Translations under genes and position numbers: made by a program
Shown here: piece after piece, positions 51,017-61,870 of the stretch
How positions within the stretch are numbered: position 1 is the stretch's first letter
Layout: each line of letters opens with the position of its first letter
The notes under the pieces: generated by a model
The model's database searches: none
What the model was told of the DNA's origin: nothing
The model's input: the letters and a program-made list of their open reading frames with translations, nothing else
DNA from: Chrysophaeum taylorii
Lineage: Eukaryota > Sar > Pelagophyceae > Pelagomonadales > Pelagomonadaceae
Direction: 5' to 3'
DNA length: 64,000 nucleotides
Assembly: GCA_029834535.1 (NCBI GenBank)
Contig: JAQMWT010000529.1
Coordinates: forward strand, 1 to 64,000

Positions 51017-54000
51017 GCGCGCCACGATAGCGTCGGGCATCCAGTAGCAACACCAGAGAACCTCGACGCGCGAACCGAACAACGCCGCGTCGATCGTCGC
51101 TAGCTTCGACCTGTTGTCCGCGTCCGCTTCCTAGGGTGGCGACGAGAGGCACTCCTCAAGCCTTGAGCTCGTCAACGCTCAAGTGCAGCCTTTGGCGTCG
51201 AGTTCGACTCGCTGGGTCGTCGCGGTCCCGAATACTGGCCGTCGACACGTCCGGGAACGCTGCCTCGGCGACCAAGTCGCAGGAGTTGGTCTTGATGTGT
51301 TCGGGCGCTCGAGGTGCGCGGTGAGGAATTCGACGTTAGCGGGTCCTTGCTCGAGGATTAGAACTTGAGTTTGAGGCCGCCCAAGCCCGTACAACGTACT
51401 TCTAGATTTTCGCCTCGAGGACCAGCGACCATGTCGGCGCTGGCGTTTGGCCGCAAAATAGCGCGGTCAAAGATGTGGTTGACACGGGACGGCGCAGCTT
51501 TCGACGCTCGTGTTGAAGAAGGCGACGTCGTAATACTTTAAGATGCTAAACTCGAGAGTTCCGGCACGTCATCGAAGGCCCTCTGGAGATGTCTGGTTGA
51601 CCGCCGCCCGTCGCCAACGGAGCGCATAGACGGCCCCTCCCTACAACGTGCTGGCCCAGCACGGTCTTAGTCTCATTGCATCATTGGTGTCAGTCGGAGA
51701 CTAGAGCCGCGCCCGAACGGCCGCGACGTCGTGGATCGTGGACTGGCCGTCGACGGACAGCTTAGCCAACTCAGCCCGGATCTCGAAGAACGGGGGGCAT
51801 GTGGCGATCTCGAAGGCCTCATACTCGTGGATTCTAAATCCTGGCAGACTCTGAAGGTGGCTGGCTGAAGCTCGAGAACCGTCGCGACGTCGTAGCGCTC
51901 CTGGTGGACTCGACCAGTCGTAGCGCTCCTGGTGGACTCGACGAACGAGGCGGACCACGCGACTCAGGTCGCCGAACCGATTTTTCGATCGCCTTGGCCT
52001 CGCTCTGTTCGGAGATCTCCAACGCGCCAAACGTCCAGTTCAGCGCCTCGTTTGATGCCAACGTACGTGGCTGGGAGCGATATCTTTGCCATAGAGCGGC
52101 GACGCGTCCGTCGACGACGCCGCGGTAGGGGCGACGACGGTCTTTTGAAGGACGCCCATCTCTGAGCGCAGGTCGCGAATGAAGCGTTCGGCCGAGAGCT
52201 CCGCGTCTCTCGCCCGCTATGACCAGATCCTGCTCGAACTACTCCTTGTTGGCCTGGGCGCGGCCCTCGGCAGCCGCGATCTCCGTGTGCTTCGCCTCCT
52301 GGTTGAAGACGGCGTTATAGTAATTGAGTTGTCGCACAATGTCCCGAGGGTCCGATTTCTTCGGTCGGTTCATCGTCCTTGTCGCAGCCTGTCCTGCCGC
52401 ATCCTTCGACTGGGCCTTGGTCGCGTTGAGCTCGCCGATGGATTGCTGCACCGTGGTCGTACTACTTCTCCCTCCCTCGCGCCAACTTGGCGCTCGTTCC
52501 GGACTCGGAGGAGCGACGACGCTCCTCCCAACGTGGGACCTCATACGTCTGCGAGGCCTCAAGACCCCCGCCTCGGCCATGGCCAATTCTGTCTCGGCAT
52601 CCATCGAGAGCCTAGGCCTGGTTCCTTATGCCTGCGGTAGCGCGCCCTTCCCGCCTTGGCTGTGCTGGATCTGGTTGTCCCTTAGGGCGATCGATCGATC
52701 ACCGAAGCTGCCGTGATGACGAGGACGGTTGTGAGAACTCTCTTTGAGCACACGAACTAATCGGCCGAAGGGGCTGTCGGCTCGTCCCTCGGATCGCCGG
52801 ATGCGCGCCACGATGCCCTCGACGGTGACGGTGATTGTCTTTCAAGCGAGAAGTATCCCGGTGTCGGCGACGCAGTGCGTGCTCTCGACAGTCCCATCCC
52901 CTCCTCGCCGAGCAGCCCTGGGTAACCTCGTCGCAAGGACGAATCGTCGTTTTCAAGTGTCGCGCGAGAGCGTCCGAGATCCGACAGATGATTGCTCGAA
53001 TCGGTGCTTTTTCTCGATTCTTCGGTGCCCACACTCCGTCGAGCAGACGTAAAACGGGACCGGCGAGTCGCCCGATATGCACAAGATCAGGGGCGCCCCG
53101 CGTTTATCCGAAAGCATATACACGGAGCATGCGCACTCGCCACAAATCGTCGCGCCGTTCGCGCCTACCGACAAGCTTCTTCGGCCGTTGGGCTTTCGGC
53201 GCCGCCGAGTGTGCCCAGTCAGATGGGTTCGTGTGGCTTCTGGATGGGTGCGAAGCCGCCGCCTCCGAGCACGTTTCGACGGCCTCCATGCTGTGCACCA
53301 AAGGATTTTTGAGCCGACTGTGCTTTGGCAGGAGTAATAAGTAGAGAGTTCTTCTTCAATATTCCAAGTACGGCGACGTGGCTGCTGCGCGACCTCCGCG
53401 CTCTCTCCGCGCGCGCGGCCGTCATGGTCAATGGTGCGAATTGTCTGGGGCGGAGGAAGCATCACGCGGCAAGAGGAAGTCGATCGTGTGCGGCTCATCA
53501 AGAGCGTCAAATCCACGGGCGCTACGTTGAAGGTCGACGAGTGCGGCCGAGCTCTCGCCGCTGCTAAAACGAAGAAAGACGCTCACTCGCGCAAGGCGGG
53601 TGCACTAAGAGCATTGCCTGGCTCGAGCCGTGCTGGCGACCATTGACTTGAACGCGGACAGCGCGTTGGTTGCGACGGCACAACAGCCGGCGACCGGCGT
53701 CGGCGCGATCGTAGCAGCAGCGCGTGGCGACGGACGCACCGTCGCATGGTCTGCTGGAGCTCACCGGGTCGAGAAGTTCAAAGGTCCGCGGCTCCTACAA
53801 CACCACCCGGGACTAGGCCGCCCGAAAGATGGAGGAAGAAGTCAAGGCGGCGGGCGGGGCACCGCGACGGCTCCGGTGGTCGAGCGGCCGTCGCTCAACC
53901 CATCAAGCGCCGTCGCAGGTCCCCGAACAACAAATTTGGAGTGTGCATCACCGACGTCGAGTACGAGACATTTTACTTGCTCGAGGAGGCCGCAGCCAAA

Positions 54001-54300
54001 AAGAAGAGCAAGGTAAGGCGAAGGAGCAGAAGCCGAGTCCGCCCCCGCCGACGAGAGCCAGGCCGAGAGCGCGATTGCCGGTTTCTTCGGCGATCTTGGC
54101 GATGACTCCGAAGTCGATACTTGATTCCTGCAAGCGCGGCGCTGCGGGCGAGTCACCACCCTCGAGACACGCCCCAAAGGCCATCCGGGCTCGATGGTGG
54201 GGCTTCTCGTGTCCCTAACCTTCCTCGAATATCGCCGACCCCGTCTCCATCGTCTGCTTGGCCGCCTCGTCCCGAAAAAGGCCACTTTTTCTCGTGGAAA
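51016..54300 (-). pseudogene. Family X remnant (copy X2), heavily decayed
   Basis: At 51020-51110 the minus strand reads LATIDAALFGSRVEVLWCC, the counterpart of the Tudor-like start in X1 and X3, just upstream of the shared 3' flank. Further upstream are helical pieces: PRDIVRQLNYYNAVFNQEAK with HTEIAAAEGRAQANKE (52340-52240), LNWTFGALEISEQSEAKAIE (52045-51985), a Cys-containing piece (TICGECACSVYMLSDKRG, near 53120) and others to about 54.2 kb. A 28-bp direct repeat (CGTAGCGCTCCTGGTGGACT) occurs at about 51890 and 51917. Frames change often. Part of this may be a different gene. Confidence 0.4.
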
Positions 54301-55200
54301 GGGGCTCATAAATAAAAACTCTTCGCCTCAAAAAGACCCGAGTTTGGCGCGACACCTTGTAGCGGCAGCGACTCCTACGGTTTTTTCTCGGGCTTGTTCC
54401 CACGCGTGGGTGCAGATATCGAGGCTGTGTCGCCGGCTCGGCTGCGCTCGGGGTCGAGCTCTTGGGTGTTTTTCTCAGGGTCGCGCGTGATCGCCAAAAA
54501 AAAAAACGATTATAACATAGCGCTGGCTGATACACCTTTGAAACTTGGCTCGGGTGTATTAAGTGAAGGGAAGGGCTTTGTCGCCACACAGAGCGGCAGA
54601 ACTGCTAGCCTCGCGTTCTTCGCGAGCACAGGCGTAAGAGAATCGCGCCAGAGGGAGCGCGGCTGCAGGGAGATCACTGTGTCTTAGCGATACGCGCAAC
54701 TCGGGAACGTGGAACTTGACGAGGTGTTGTACACGTCCTGTCCTCAAGGCTCAGGACGATGACGATAGCGAACCGCCCCCGGTGAACATGGACGAGGCTG
54801 ACGAGCCAGCCCTCGACTCGAGGAGGAGGAGTTCGCGATTATCTCATATGAGACGAATCCTGCTGCTGGCTGGATGCCGCCACATTCTTTGCGACCCATT
54901 CATTAGCGTTGCAAACACCAGTTTTCCTGCCAAACTGTTTCTGGTCTGGGGGGAACACCCCCAAGCGCACTAGAAAAGGCCTAGGGGTGGGGTCACCGAC
55001 CCCGCAGCACTCAACTTTCGTGCTGGGGGCCGTTTCCGCGCCCCATCCCCCGTGGAAACGGGGCTGTCCCCCAGCCGAAAGCTGCTGACGGATCACTTCA
55101 ACTCGACACAGAAGGAATGGTTAAGCTTAGCTTCAAGCTCTCAAGTCGCACGATTTAGGAGTTGTAGGTACGGCCCCCTGCGAGGTAGATGAGAGTCGAA
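54301..55200. other. Mostly non-coding; G/C-rich dyads near 54940-55090
   Basis: No convincing gene. Between 54940 and 55090 are short inverted pairs (GGTGGGGTCACCGACCCC; GTTTCC...GGAAAC; GGGGG...CCCCC), resembling the G-rich dyad repeat at 63.6 kb. Confidence 0.45.
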
Positions 55201-55361
55201 TCTACTGGACTACGCTAACGATATGTACAGAGGTGGAAGAATAATTTCAGCGGGCGGCGGCCAGAGATAGAAAGTCTGTGTTGTCTGTCACAAGATGTTC
55301 TCGAGCAAAAAGTCGAAGAAAAATCCAGAGCGCATTGAATTGTGGGTGCCGCGCGAAGTTC

Positions 55362-56614
55362 CTAGGCGGGGTGGACGTCCGAGCACGCAACCCCGTTGGT
55401 TAACATCGCGTCGACCTCGGCGTCGGTAGGTGGCTGTAGGAGCTTGTGGGTCGAGGGGGACGAGTTGTCACGAGACGACGAGACGTCGTAGAAGAAACCG
55501 GAAAGGTCGTCGCCGAACATTGTGAACTCGAGGTCGAAGTGGAGACGGGGCGCCTCGGCGCCAAGGAGCGCGTTTTCGTGGGTGCGCGGCTTCTTGTGGC
55601 CGACGGTGTTGATCGTCAAGGAAAAGTCTGGAGTCGTCACGTCGAAGGCGTCGAGCTTGACGCCCTTGAAGATGATGCCGTTATGTTTGGAAACGACGGT
55701 AAAGTCACCGGCGGTGTAGTTGCCATCGAACCGCTCCCCGCCGGCGAGGGCGGTGACGTAGCCGTCATCCTTGGAGGCGCGGCACGGGAGCATCACCTCG
55801 AAGACCACCTCGCCCATAAATTTCAAGGCGAAGCCGTTAAACCAGTGCGTCGAGCGCGTCGAGGGGCGACCGAAGCCTTTCCCAAAGAGCTCGTACGAGG
55901 GCCCAGCGAGAAGCGACGTCCACGAGTCAACGGGAAGCCACATGTCGAGCGTGCCGAACGGGGTCGTCACGTGGGGATCACCCTTGGCGGTAATGTCGTC
56001 GACGATGATGGTGACGGTTCCGACGATGTCATCTTGGAGGCGGCGCGCACCATACGGAATATCTGACGGATAGTACCCTACGATCGCGTACTTGAACTTG
56101 TCGAAAAAGCCCGGCACTAGCGTTCGTTCAGAGTACGGTTGGGGGGTTGGCGTTGATAAAGGGAATAAGGTTGGTGCAGGGGCTGGCCTTGGAACAGGAC
56201 TTGACGTTGATGCACGGGCTGGCTTTAATGCAGGGGCTGGCATTGATGGAGGGCGTACGGCTTGTGCAGGGGCTGGCGTTGACGCGCGCGAGTAGCGGAA
56301 ACTCCAGACGCCGGTTGGCGCACTTTCGACCGTCACTGTCCCGTGGCTTGCCTTTTCCAGAATTATCACATCCGTCGTCACGAAATTTTTATCAGGCACC
56401 CACATCTTGTGTCTGTAGCCCCATTTCGAGGCCAAGAGCGTTTTCTGCGAAGACGTACTGAGCGACGGATACAGTCATCTCTCACAGGCATGTGCCATTC
56501 CATGTTGGGGTTCGTTTCTTCATAGAAGTCATCATCGATGTCAAACGCGTTGACCTTCGTTTCTTCGTTGCTAAACGCGCTGGGGATCGCCGCCAAGAGC
56601 ACAAACAGCTGCAT
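55362..56614 (-). CDS. Secreted GDPH/VWD-like protein, copy C (two exons)
   Basis: Exon 1 is 56614-56486 (43 codons) and starts MQLFVLLAAIPSAF, a signal peptide, followed by an acidic stretch (FDIDDDFYEETNPN) absent from copy B. A 41-bp GT-AG intron (56485-56445) follows; exon 2 is 56444-55362. Total 403 residues. It carries a Pro/Ala/Ser-rich linker (about residues 97-150, encoded by repeats of GGGGCTGGC) where copy B has the Tyr/Gly-rich stretch, then GDPHVTTPFGTLDMWLP at residue 198. From there on it is nearly identical to copy B. Conserved GDPH half with fast-changing front half points to a shared scaffold with variable stalks (inference). Confidence 0.85.
56445..56485 (-). other. 41-bp intron of copy C
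   Basis: Donor GTGAGAGATG, acceptor TTCGCAG; same site and length as in copy B, with CCGTCGCTCA common to both introns. Confidence 0.85.
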
Positions 56615-57119
56615 GTCTTTCGCTTCGCGGGCGTTTTGTGGAGGATTCACGGCCACGTACACTAGATATCTTTTTTTTTTTCGCCCTCTTTACTCTTTCG
56701 CACGAGTACGTAGCTGGCTAGGCCAACTCAATTGCCCACACCCAGTGCGTACTTGACGAGGCAAACGGTAACATAGTCCTCCGGGCTTTGATTATTGACG
56801 GGTACGCAGTGGTCAAGTCCAGGTCTACGGGTAAATGAAACGTCGGCCAAACCGGGAGCACGTCGATAGGTGATTCACGCGAGGCACTGGCGATGCGTCT
56901 AAGGTAGCCGTACTTGGTTTAATTCTCGAATTTCTGGTAGAGCCCGCTTGCCCATGATGCCAAAGCCGCAGGAGATAGTCGACTTCGTCGATAGGCTTGG
57001 CTGTCGAGTCGACGACGTCGTTAGACTCGACTACCGTCAACAAGACACAACGGTCGAGCTACAGTCAAGTCAAGCTCTAGGCAAGTCAAGTTCGACCTGA
57101 TCAACCAAGATGAAATAAT

Positions 57120-57296
57120 AATCCCGCCACCCACGTCAGTTTCTTTGCCACGCAGTACGTAGCTGGAAAGAATTCCACCACCTCCGAAAATTTCATCCAC
57201 CTACGCCAATTTCTTAGCCACATAGTACGTAGCTGGAAATAATGCCACCACCTACGCCAATTTCTTAGCCACATAGTACGTAGCTGGAAATACCGG
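57120..57296. repeat. Array of ~50-bp repeats upstream of copy C
   Basis: Three to four units, two of them (57200-57240 and 57250-57290) identical over TACGCCAATTTCTTAGCCAC and following bases. Counterpart of 46075-46350. Confidence 0.85.
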
Positions 57297-57363
57297 CATT
57301 GCAGTGCTGAAGATTCACAAACTTACGCGGAATGTGCTTGTCCTAACTACTTATCGACAGATG

Positions 57364-57402
57364 TTTGTCTGTTTGTTTGTTTGTTTGTTTGTTTGTTTGT
57401 TT
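57364..57402. repeat. TTTG microsatellite
   Basis: Nine to ten GTTT/TTTG units directly before R1 copy d. Confidence 0.9.
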
Positions 57403-57718
57403 GGACGGTGCCTCATGAATCCTGAGCCTTGCGAGGGCATCCGCCCTCCCGGCGTAGGTTGGCACCTATTCGCCTCCCGGGCTTGCCGGTTGGCAGCCGG
57501 AACGTTCGCAGTGGGACGGGGTATGGCCGGGGGGCGAAGACGGAAGGTTATCGACGAGTTGGTTGTCAGTCACATCGCGGTCTCCTCGTCGCATGGCGAC
57601 AAGCTTGATGGTCACTCTCCGCCGACCGACCTTTCGGCGCTCCTCGTCTACAGGCCCGTGATTCCGGACTGGCACCTGTCGGTCCGGCCTGGCTCCCATG
57701 CTCGGGAGAGGTCTGAAG
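57403..57718 (+). repeat. R1 dispersed repeat, copy d
   Basis: Full-length subfamily A copy in plus orientation: GGACGGTGCCTCATGAATCC at the start, GGGAGAGGTCTGAAG then AGTT repeats at the end. It holds an intact frame from an ATG at 57415 (NPEPCEGIRPPGVGWHLFAS...) to about 57726. Confidence 0.85.
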
Positions 57719-57926
57719 TTAGTTAGTTAGTTAGTTGTCTGTCTTTAAATGTCGACTACTAAGAGGGGGGGGGTGTGTGTGGGGAGCATGAAGGATGTGG
57801 GTGGGTTTGTGGGGTTTGTTTGTCTGTCTTTAAATGTCGACTGCTAAGAGGGGGGTGTGTGTGGGGAGCATGAAGGATGTGGGTGGGTTTGTTTGTCTGT
57901 CTTTAACTAACTAACTAACAAACTAA
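57719..57926. repeat. Module M, two and a half copies between R1d and R1e
   Basis: Units with TCTTTAAATGTCGACTRCTA, a G-run, GTGTGTGTGGGGAGCATGAA and GGATGTGGGTGGGTTTGT start near 57738 and 57826. They are related to the polypurine module of the Ty3/gypsy element at 4.2 kb. Confidence 0.8.
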
Positions 57927-58298
57927 CTTCAGACCTCTCCCGAGCATGGGAGCCAGGCCGGACCGGCAGGAGCCGGTACGGTATCACAGAGGAAAATCAC
58001 GCAGTTGGGGCAGAGGCGAGGGACGAGGACGGACTTGTTGATGGTGGACCGCCACTGCGCGCGGTCTTGTGCGAGGTCGTGCGAAAGCGTCGCAGGCCGC
58101 GGACGTGTTGGTCCACGAATAATCGACCTGTCCGTCGCGTTCTGCCCAACCGAGCGAACCCCATCCCAGCGCGGACTTTCCGGGTGCTAACCGGCCAGCC
58201 CGGGAGGCGAGCAGGCACCGTCTCACTCCGGGACGGCCGGGGCCGCCGCAGGGAGCAAGCGCGTTAGGCGCCGTTCTCCATCGCAACCGCCGGTTAGC
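57927..58298 (-). repeat. R1 dispersed repeat, copy e (subfamily B)
   Basis: Shares both termini with subfamily A (CTTCAGACCTCTCCCGAGCA; CCGGGAGGCGAGCAGG; TCTCCATCGCAACCG) but has a different middle with CACGCAGTTGGGGCAGAGGC. The minus strand encodes GKSALGWGSLGWAE and CVIFF-type text. A third module M unit follows at 58303-58385. Confidence 0.8.
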
Positions 58299-58503
58299 GA
58301 TCGTCTTTAAATGTCGACTGCTAAGAGGGGGGCGTGTGTGGGGAGCATGAAGGATGTGGGTGGGTTTGTGGGGTATGAGGGATGTGCCTGACGGGCGGAG
58401 ATAAGTACGCGGGACCTAGTCGGGGTCATCGCCGAGGCGTGGGGCAGGCGAAGAGAGGACGGGCCCCGCCCCTGTCTGTCCCTCGATATAGGGTAAGGAT
58501 CAT

Positions 58504-59080
58504 GTAGGCCCCCAAGCCACGCATTGATCCTCCAAGCCGTCTACGGCGACCTCGCAGACTGTTTCCACGACCCGCGGCGGCTCTTTCAGCGCGCCATTCT
58601 CACGCCCCGTCGAAACGATGTTGTCGATGCTGACAACGCGCGCATGACCGCGACCTTTTTTTCCCGGAGACGAGGCGTCGGAGTTCTTTTCGGCCGACTA
58701 GGTTGGGTCGGAAGACGACGCCTCGCTCTCAAGAGTCGAGTTTTGAACTCCCTGACAACCAACGGCATGCTGACTTTGATCGCGAGCTTAAAGTCTTCGC
58801 AACCTCGACCCGTCGCACGGCCACTGCAACGGTACCAGATACATGATCGATCGTGTCGTTGTCACCGAGGCTCCTCCAACCTGTATCCCTTAAGGCCCGC
58901 CGACGCCAAACGATCACCAAGAGCCAGGGTCAGACGCCCCGCGAGGTCGGCGTCCTCTTGGCGAAGCCCGTCTTCTGCCACGTCCAGCTCGACGTGGCTC
59001 TCTTTCGATCGGCAACCCCGAGGATATCCTCTTCTTGGTCGACGACTCCACCCTACTCCACACGTGCTCCGCAATACCGA
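58504..59080 (+). mobile_element. Helitron helicase fossil (Pif1-like C-terminal part)
   Basis: Plus-strand text matches Helitron Rep/helicase ends: YGDLADCFHDPRRLFQRAIL followed by TPRRNDVVDADNARM (58540-58640; the RAIL-P-N-DVD-iN block), and TITKSQGQTPREVGVLLAKP then VFCHVQLDVALFR (58905-59010; the NKSQGQT...PVFSHGQLYVALSR block). The parts lie in different frames, so the gene is broken. Helitrons move as rolling-circle DNA transposons. Ends (5' TC, 3' CTRR with hairpin) were not identified. Confidence 0.7.
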
Positions 59081-59104
59081 TAAGCCTCCCCCCGGCGTCT
59101 TCGC

Positions 59105-59450
59105 GCGCACTGTAGGTGGACTTACTGGGACCAGGTGAACTTACTGGGGTTTGAGATTGGGACTAGGTGAATATAGTGACCAGGTGAACTTACTGAGACC
59201 AAGTGCGAACTTACTGGGGTTTTTAGAGTAAACTCAAAGGTTGGCGGCGTGTGCGGATAAAAGCGGCTTAGATTGGCGGAGGCGAGAGCGACGAGCTCGA
59301 AGGAGTGGTGTGAGCACGAGTGGGTTTACGCCGAACTTACTGGGGTTAGAGATTTGGACTAGGAGAACTTACTGACCAGGTGAACTTACTGGGACCAGGT
59401 GAACTTACTGGGGTTAGAGATTGGGACTAGGTGAACTTACTGGCCTGCAC
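59105..59450. repeat. Short interspersed tandem repeats around GGTGAACTTACTGGG
   Basis: The core GAACTTACTGRG appears about eight times, partly in longer units with GATTGGGACTAGGTGAAC. A separate direct repeat (GTAGAATTATTAAATGGTTG) sits at 59453 and 59490. Confidence 0.8.
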
Positions 59451-60330
59451 TTGTAGAATTATTAAATGGTTGGAGACACGAATGTGCTTGTAGAATTATT
59501 AAATGGTTGGAGACACGGCGGCAAGGGAGAATCAGACAATGTCGAATGTTTCGTTGACGGTGTGAGAAGTTGGACGGAGCGCCAGCCGCTAGAGTGCTTG
59601 GTGCAGCTCAACGTGTCCCGAAGACCCGCGAGCGTACGACTCGCTGAACTCCACTCTCTGTGTGCACTAACAAAAATCGCGAAGTGATTAGGTTCTCGAT
59701 CGAGCAAGCGTGCTGGCAGCAGAGGCCGACTCTTGAGTTCATTCGTCGCCGACCAGCAGTAGGCGTCTCATACAAAACGATCTGCTTCGTTCGGCTGCCT
59801 GAAAAGTGTGCGAGTGGTCAATTGACACCAGGAAGCCTCGCCACCTCCGAATGTCCGGAAACGCGACCAAGCGGATGGTAAAAAGGAGTCGAGAAGAACA
59901 TTTACATTAAGCGAAACAAGTCAGGTTTGCACAACGAAGCTTGATCGTTGTAAACCTTCTATACATATATCACCAAATTTTACCATTACTACCAGGGGTG
60001 ATCAAGCGATGGCTCCCTGAGGATATGTTGTCGTGATCACGAGTGGTGTTTAAAATTGGGTGTGGGTCGGTCGGGAGTCACCTCACAGCTTGCTCGCACG
60101 AAAAGCTGTTTGATCTGATTGCGACTCGAGCCATCATGCTTATGAAATTATACGCTTTTGTGCGTCGTTGCGATTTCGTCTCCGAGTCGCTCACTCGTCT
60201 CCGCTGTTTCAACCTCTAGCGAGCGTTGGTTCGTGCGACGAACCCTCGAGAACGCAGAGTAACTGGTGGTACTTGGTGACAAGAAATAATAATTTCGCCA
60301 TTCTGGCTCTCCTGGGAGTAACAACTAATT
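59451..60330. other. No recognisable gene
   Basis: Short frames only, for example a plus frame at 59466-59687 (ECLVQLNVSRRPASVRLAEL) without known motifs. Confidence 0.4.
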
Positions 60331-60339
60331 GTGTTTCTC

Positions 60340-60405
60340 TTCCTTCGTGCGATCATCATATATTCTGGCTCTCTGAGCCTGGGAGTTGCTAACCACAATA
60401 ATAAC
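60340..60405 (+). mobile_element. Small LINE 3'-end fragment
   Basis: ATTCTGGCTCT, CCTGGGAGT and an AATAATAAC tail match, in order, the presumed 3' end of LINE copy L-B (complement of 47035-47125). A shorter partial copy precedes it near 60290. Confidence 0.45.
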
Positions 60406-60409
60406 AAGG

Positions 60410-60660
60410 GATCGGTCAAGTTTGGTCAACAAGTTTGGTGAATTTCTTTCATGTTTGCTCGATTTTGACGTATGATTAAGGAAAAACTCACAAGTGTGGT
60501 CACTTTCCATAGAAGTTTGGTCAGTTAAGTTTGGTCACTCCGAAGTTGCATTAAGTTTGATCAATCAACCCTTCAAGTTTGATTAATTTCCTTGTAAGTT
60601 TGGTCAACAAGTTTGATCACTACTCCTCAAACTTCCACAGTATTGACCAAACTTCGGCTT
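60410..60660. repeat. AT-rich array of AAGTTTGGTCA motifs, left cluster
   Basis: At least eight copies of AAGTTTGRTCA in either orientation within 250 bp. Similar clusters lie at 61545-61625 and 62757-62880, the latter mostly inverted. Confidence 0.75.
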
Positions 60661-60825
60661 TTAAAATCAAACTTAAGAAGGCTTTTCAAGGGGGCCCGTG
60701 AGCGCTTTTGGTGCGAAAATGCTTTAAATACGAGAGCTAGGTGCTGCAGCCACGCAGAATCTACCGTCGCGTTACACGCGCGGCATGGGCACCCCCCCCA
60801 TGACCGCCTTAGAAGGAGGTCCATC

Positions 60826-61511
60826 CTAAGACAGCGCGGCGATACGCAAGGAGAGCGGGTAGCGACGCGCGGCCTCAGAGCAGATTCCCACGGCTTGGCG
60901 TATTAAAGCTGGGCCCATTCTCGTACCTTCCATCGTTCGTAGAAGCCACCCAAACCGCGACTCTCCACGGTGGTGTTGCCGTGGTCGTGCGTCATTCTTC
61001 AGCAACAAGCGGACATCGGACACCAGACTTACATGGTCTGCGTGAGACGGATCACCCCATTCTGCATCCCAAAATCCGAGAGGGAGCGTCTTTGATAATC
61101 GACTCGGGGTCGAGAACGCGAAACTCGACGACCTCGAGAAACTGCGCGAGCAACGCCCCTCGAGCACCCAAAGATTGTAGTCCCACACTTGTGCGGGACC
61201 GTACAGGACCACGTTCAGGAGTTCCTCACCGTCGCGTATCCGATCCGGAGTTAGCTGTCCAGCTTGATCATGGGACGGCAACGCGAGCACGTGCCGTTAC
61301 GCCAGCATAAACAACTCGCACGACCGTAAGAGAACACCTCCTTATCCTCCTCCTCCTCGCGCATCTCGACAACCCCGCCCTGCCGCAAGATCTCCCCGGG
61401 AGCTGCTGCTGCACCGTCGAGCACTGTACGAGAAAGTCGGCAAATACAAGCTGCGGCGCGAAGGGATGTCAGGACGTCGACAGCCTCGTTCCGGAAGATC
61501 GCCAACACCAC
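60826..61511 (-). pseudogene. Decayed gene remnant, unrecognised
   Basis: Two overlapping minus frames look protein-like: LAIFRNEAVDVLTSLRAAAC with MREEEEDKEVFSYGRASCLC (61505-61290), and LLNVVLYGPAQVWDYNLWVL with LPLGFWDAEWGDPSHADHVS (61210-61030). It lies between two AAGTTTGGTCA clusters and could be the cargo or transposase of a DNA element, or a host gene remnant. Confidence 0.4.
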
Positions 61512-61544
61512 CCCTGTAATTCTAACCCAGTTATCATTACGAGT

Positions 61545-61625
61545 CTAAAATACGACAAGTTTGATGTGATTGTTCGAAATTTGATCACACCAAATTGAAT
61601 GCCTCCAAGTTTGACCATACACACG
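61545..61625. repeat. AAGTTTGGTCA-like motifs, middle cluster
   Basis: Three to four diverged copies (CAAGTTTGATG, AATTTGATCA, CAAGTTTGACCA). Confidence 0.6.
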
Positions 61626-61870
61626 CATCAACATGCGAACACTCGCAGAACAACATATACAAACAAGGCCTGCGCAAGACAACGCTGATACCACGCTGTT
61701 TCGTCGCCCAAGATTATTCGGATCGCGCCTTATTAGTTCGATGTTCATGACAGACTACAGCGAACGATCCCGGTTCGTCATCTCGTGCCTTTAGCGGATG
61801 ACATTGCTGCAGATGTCTATCAAACGTATATGCCGAGAAGAGCCGCCTGACTGACTAACTAACTAACTTA

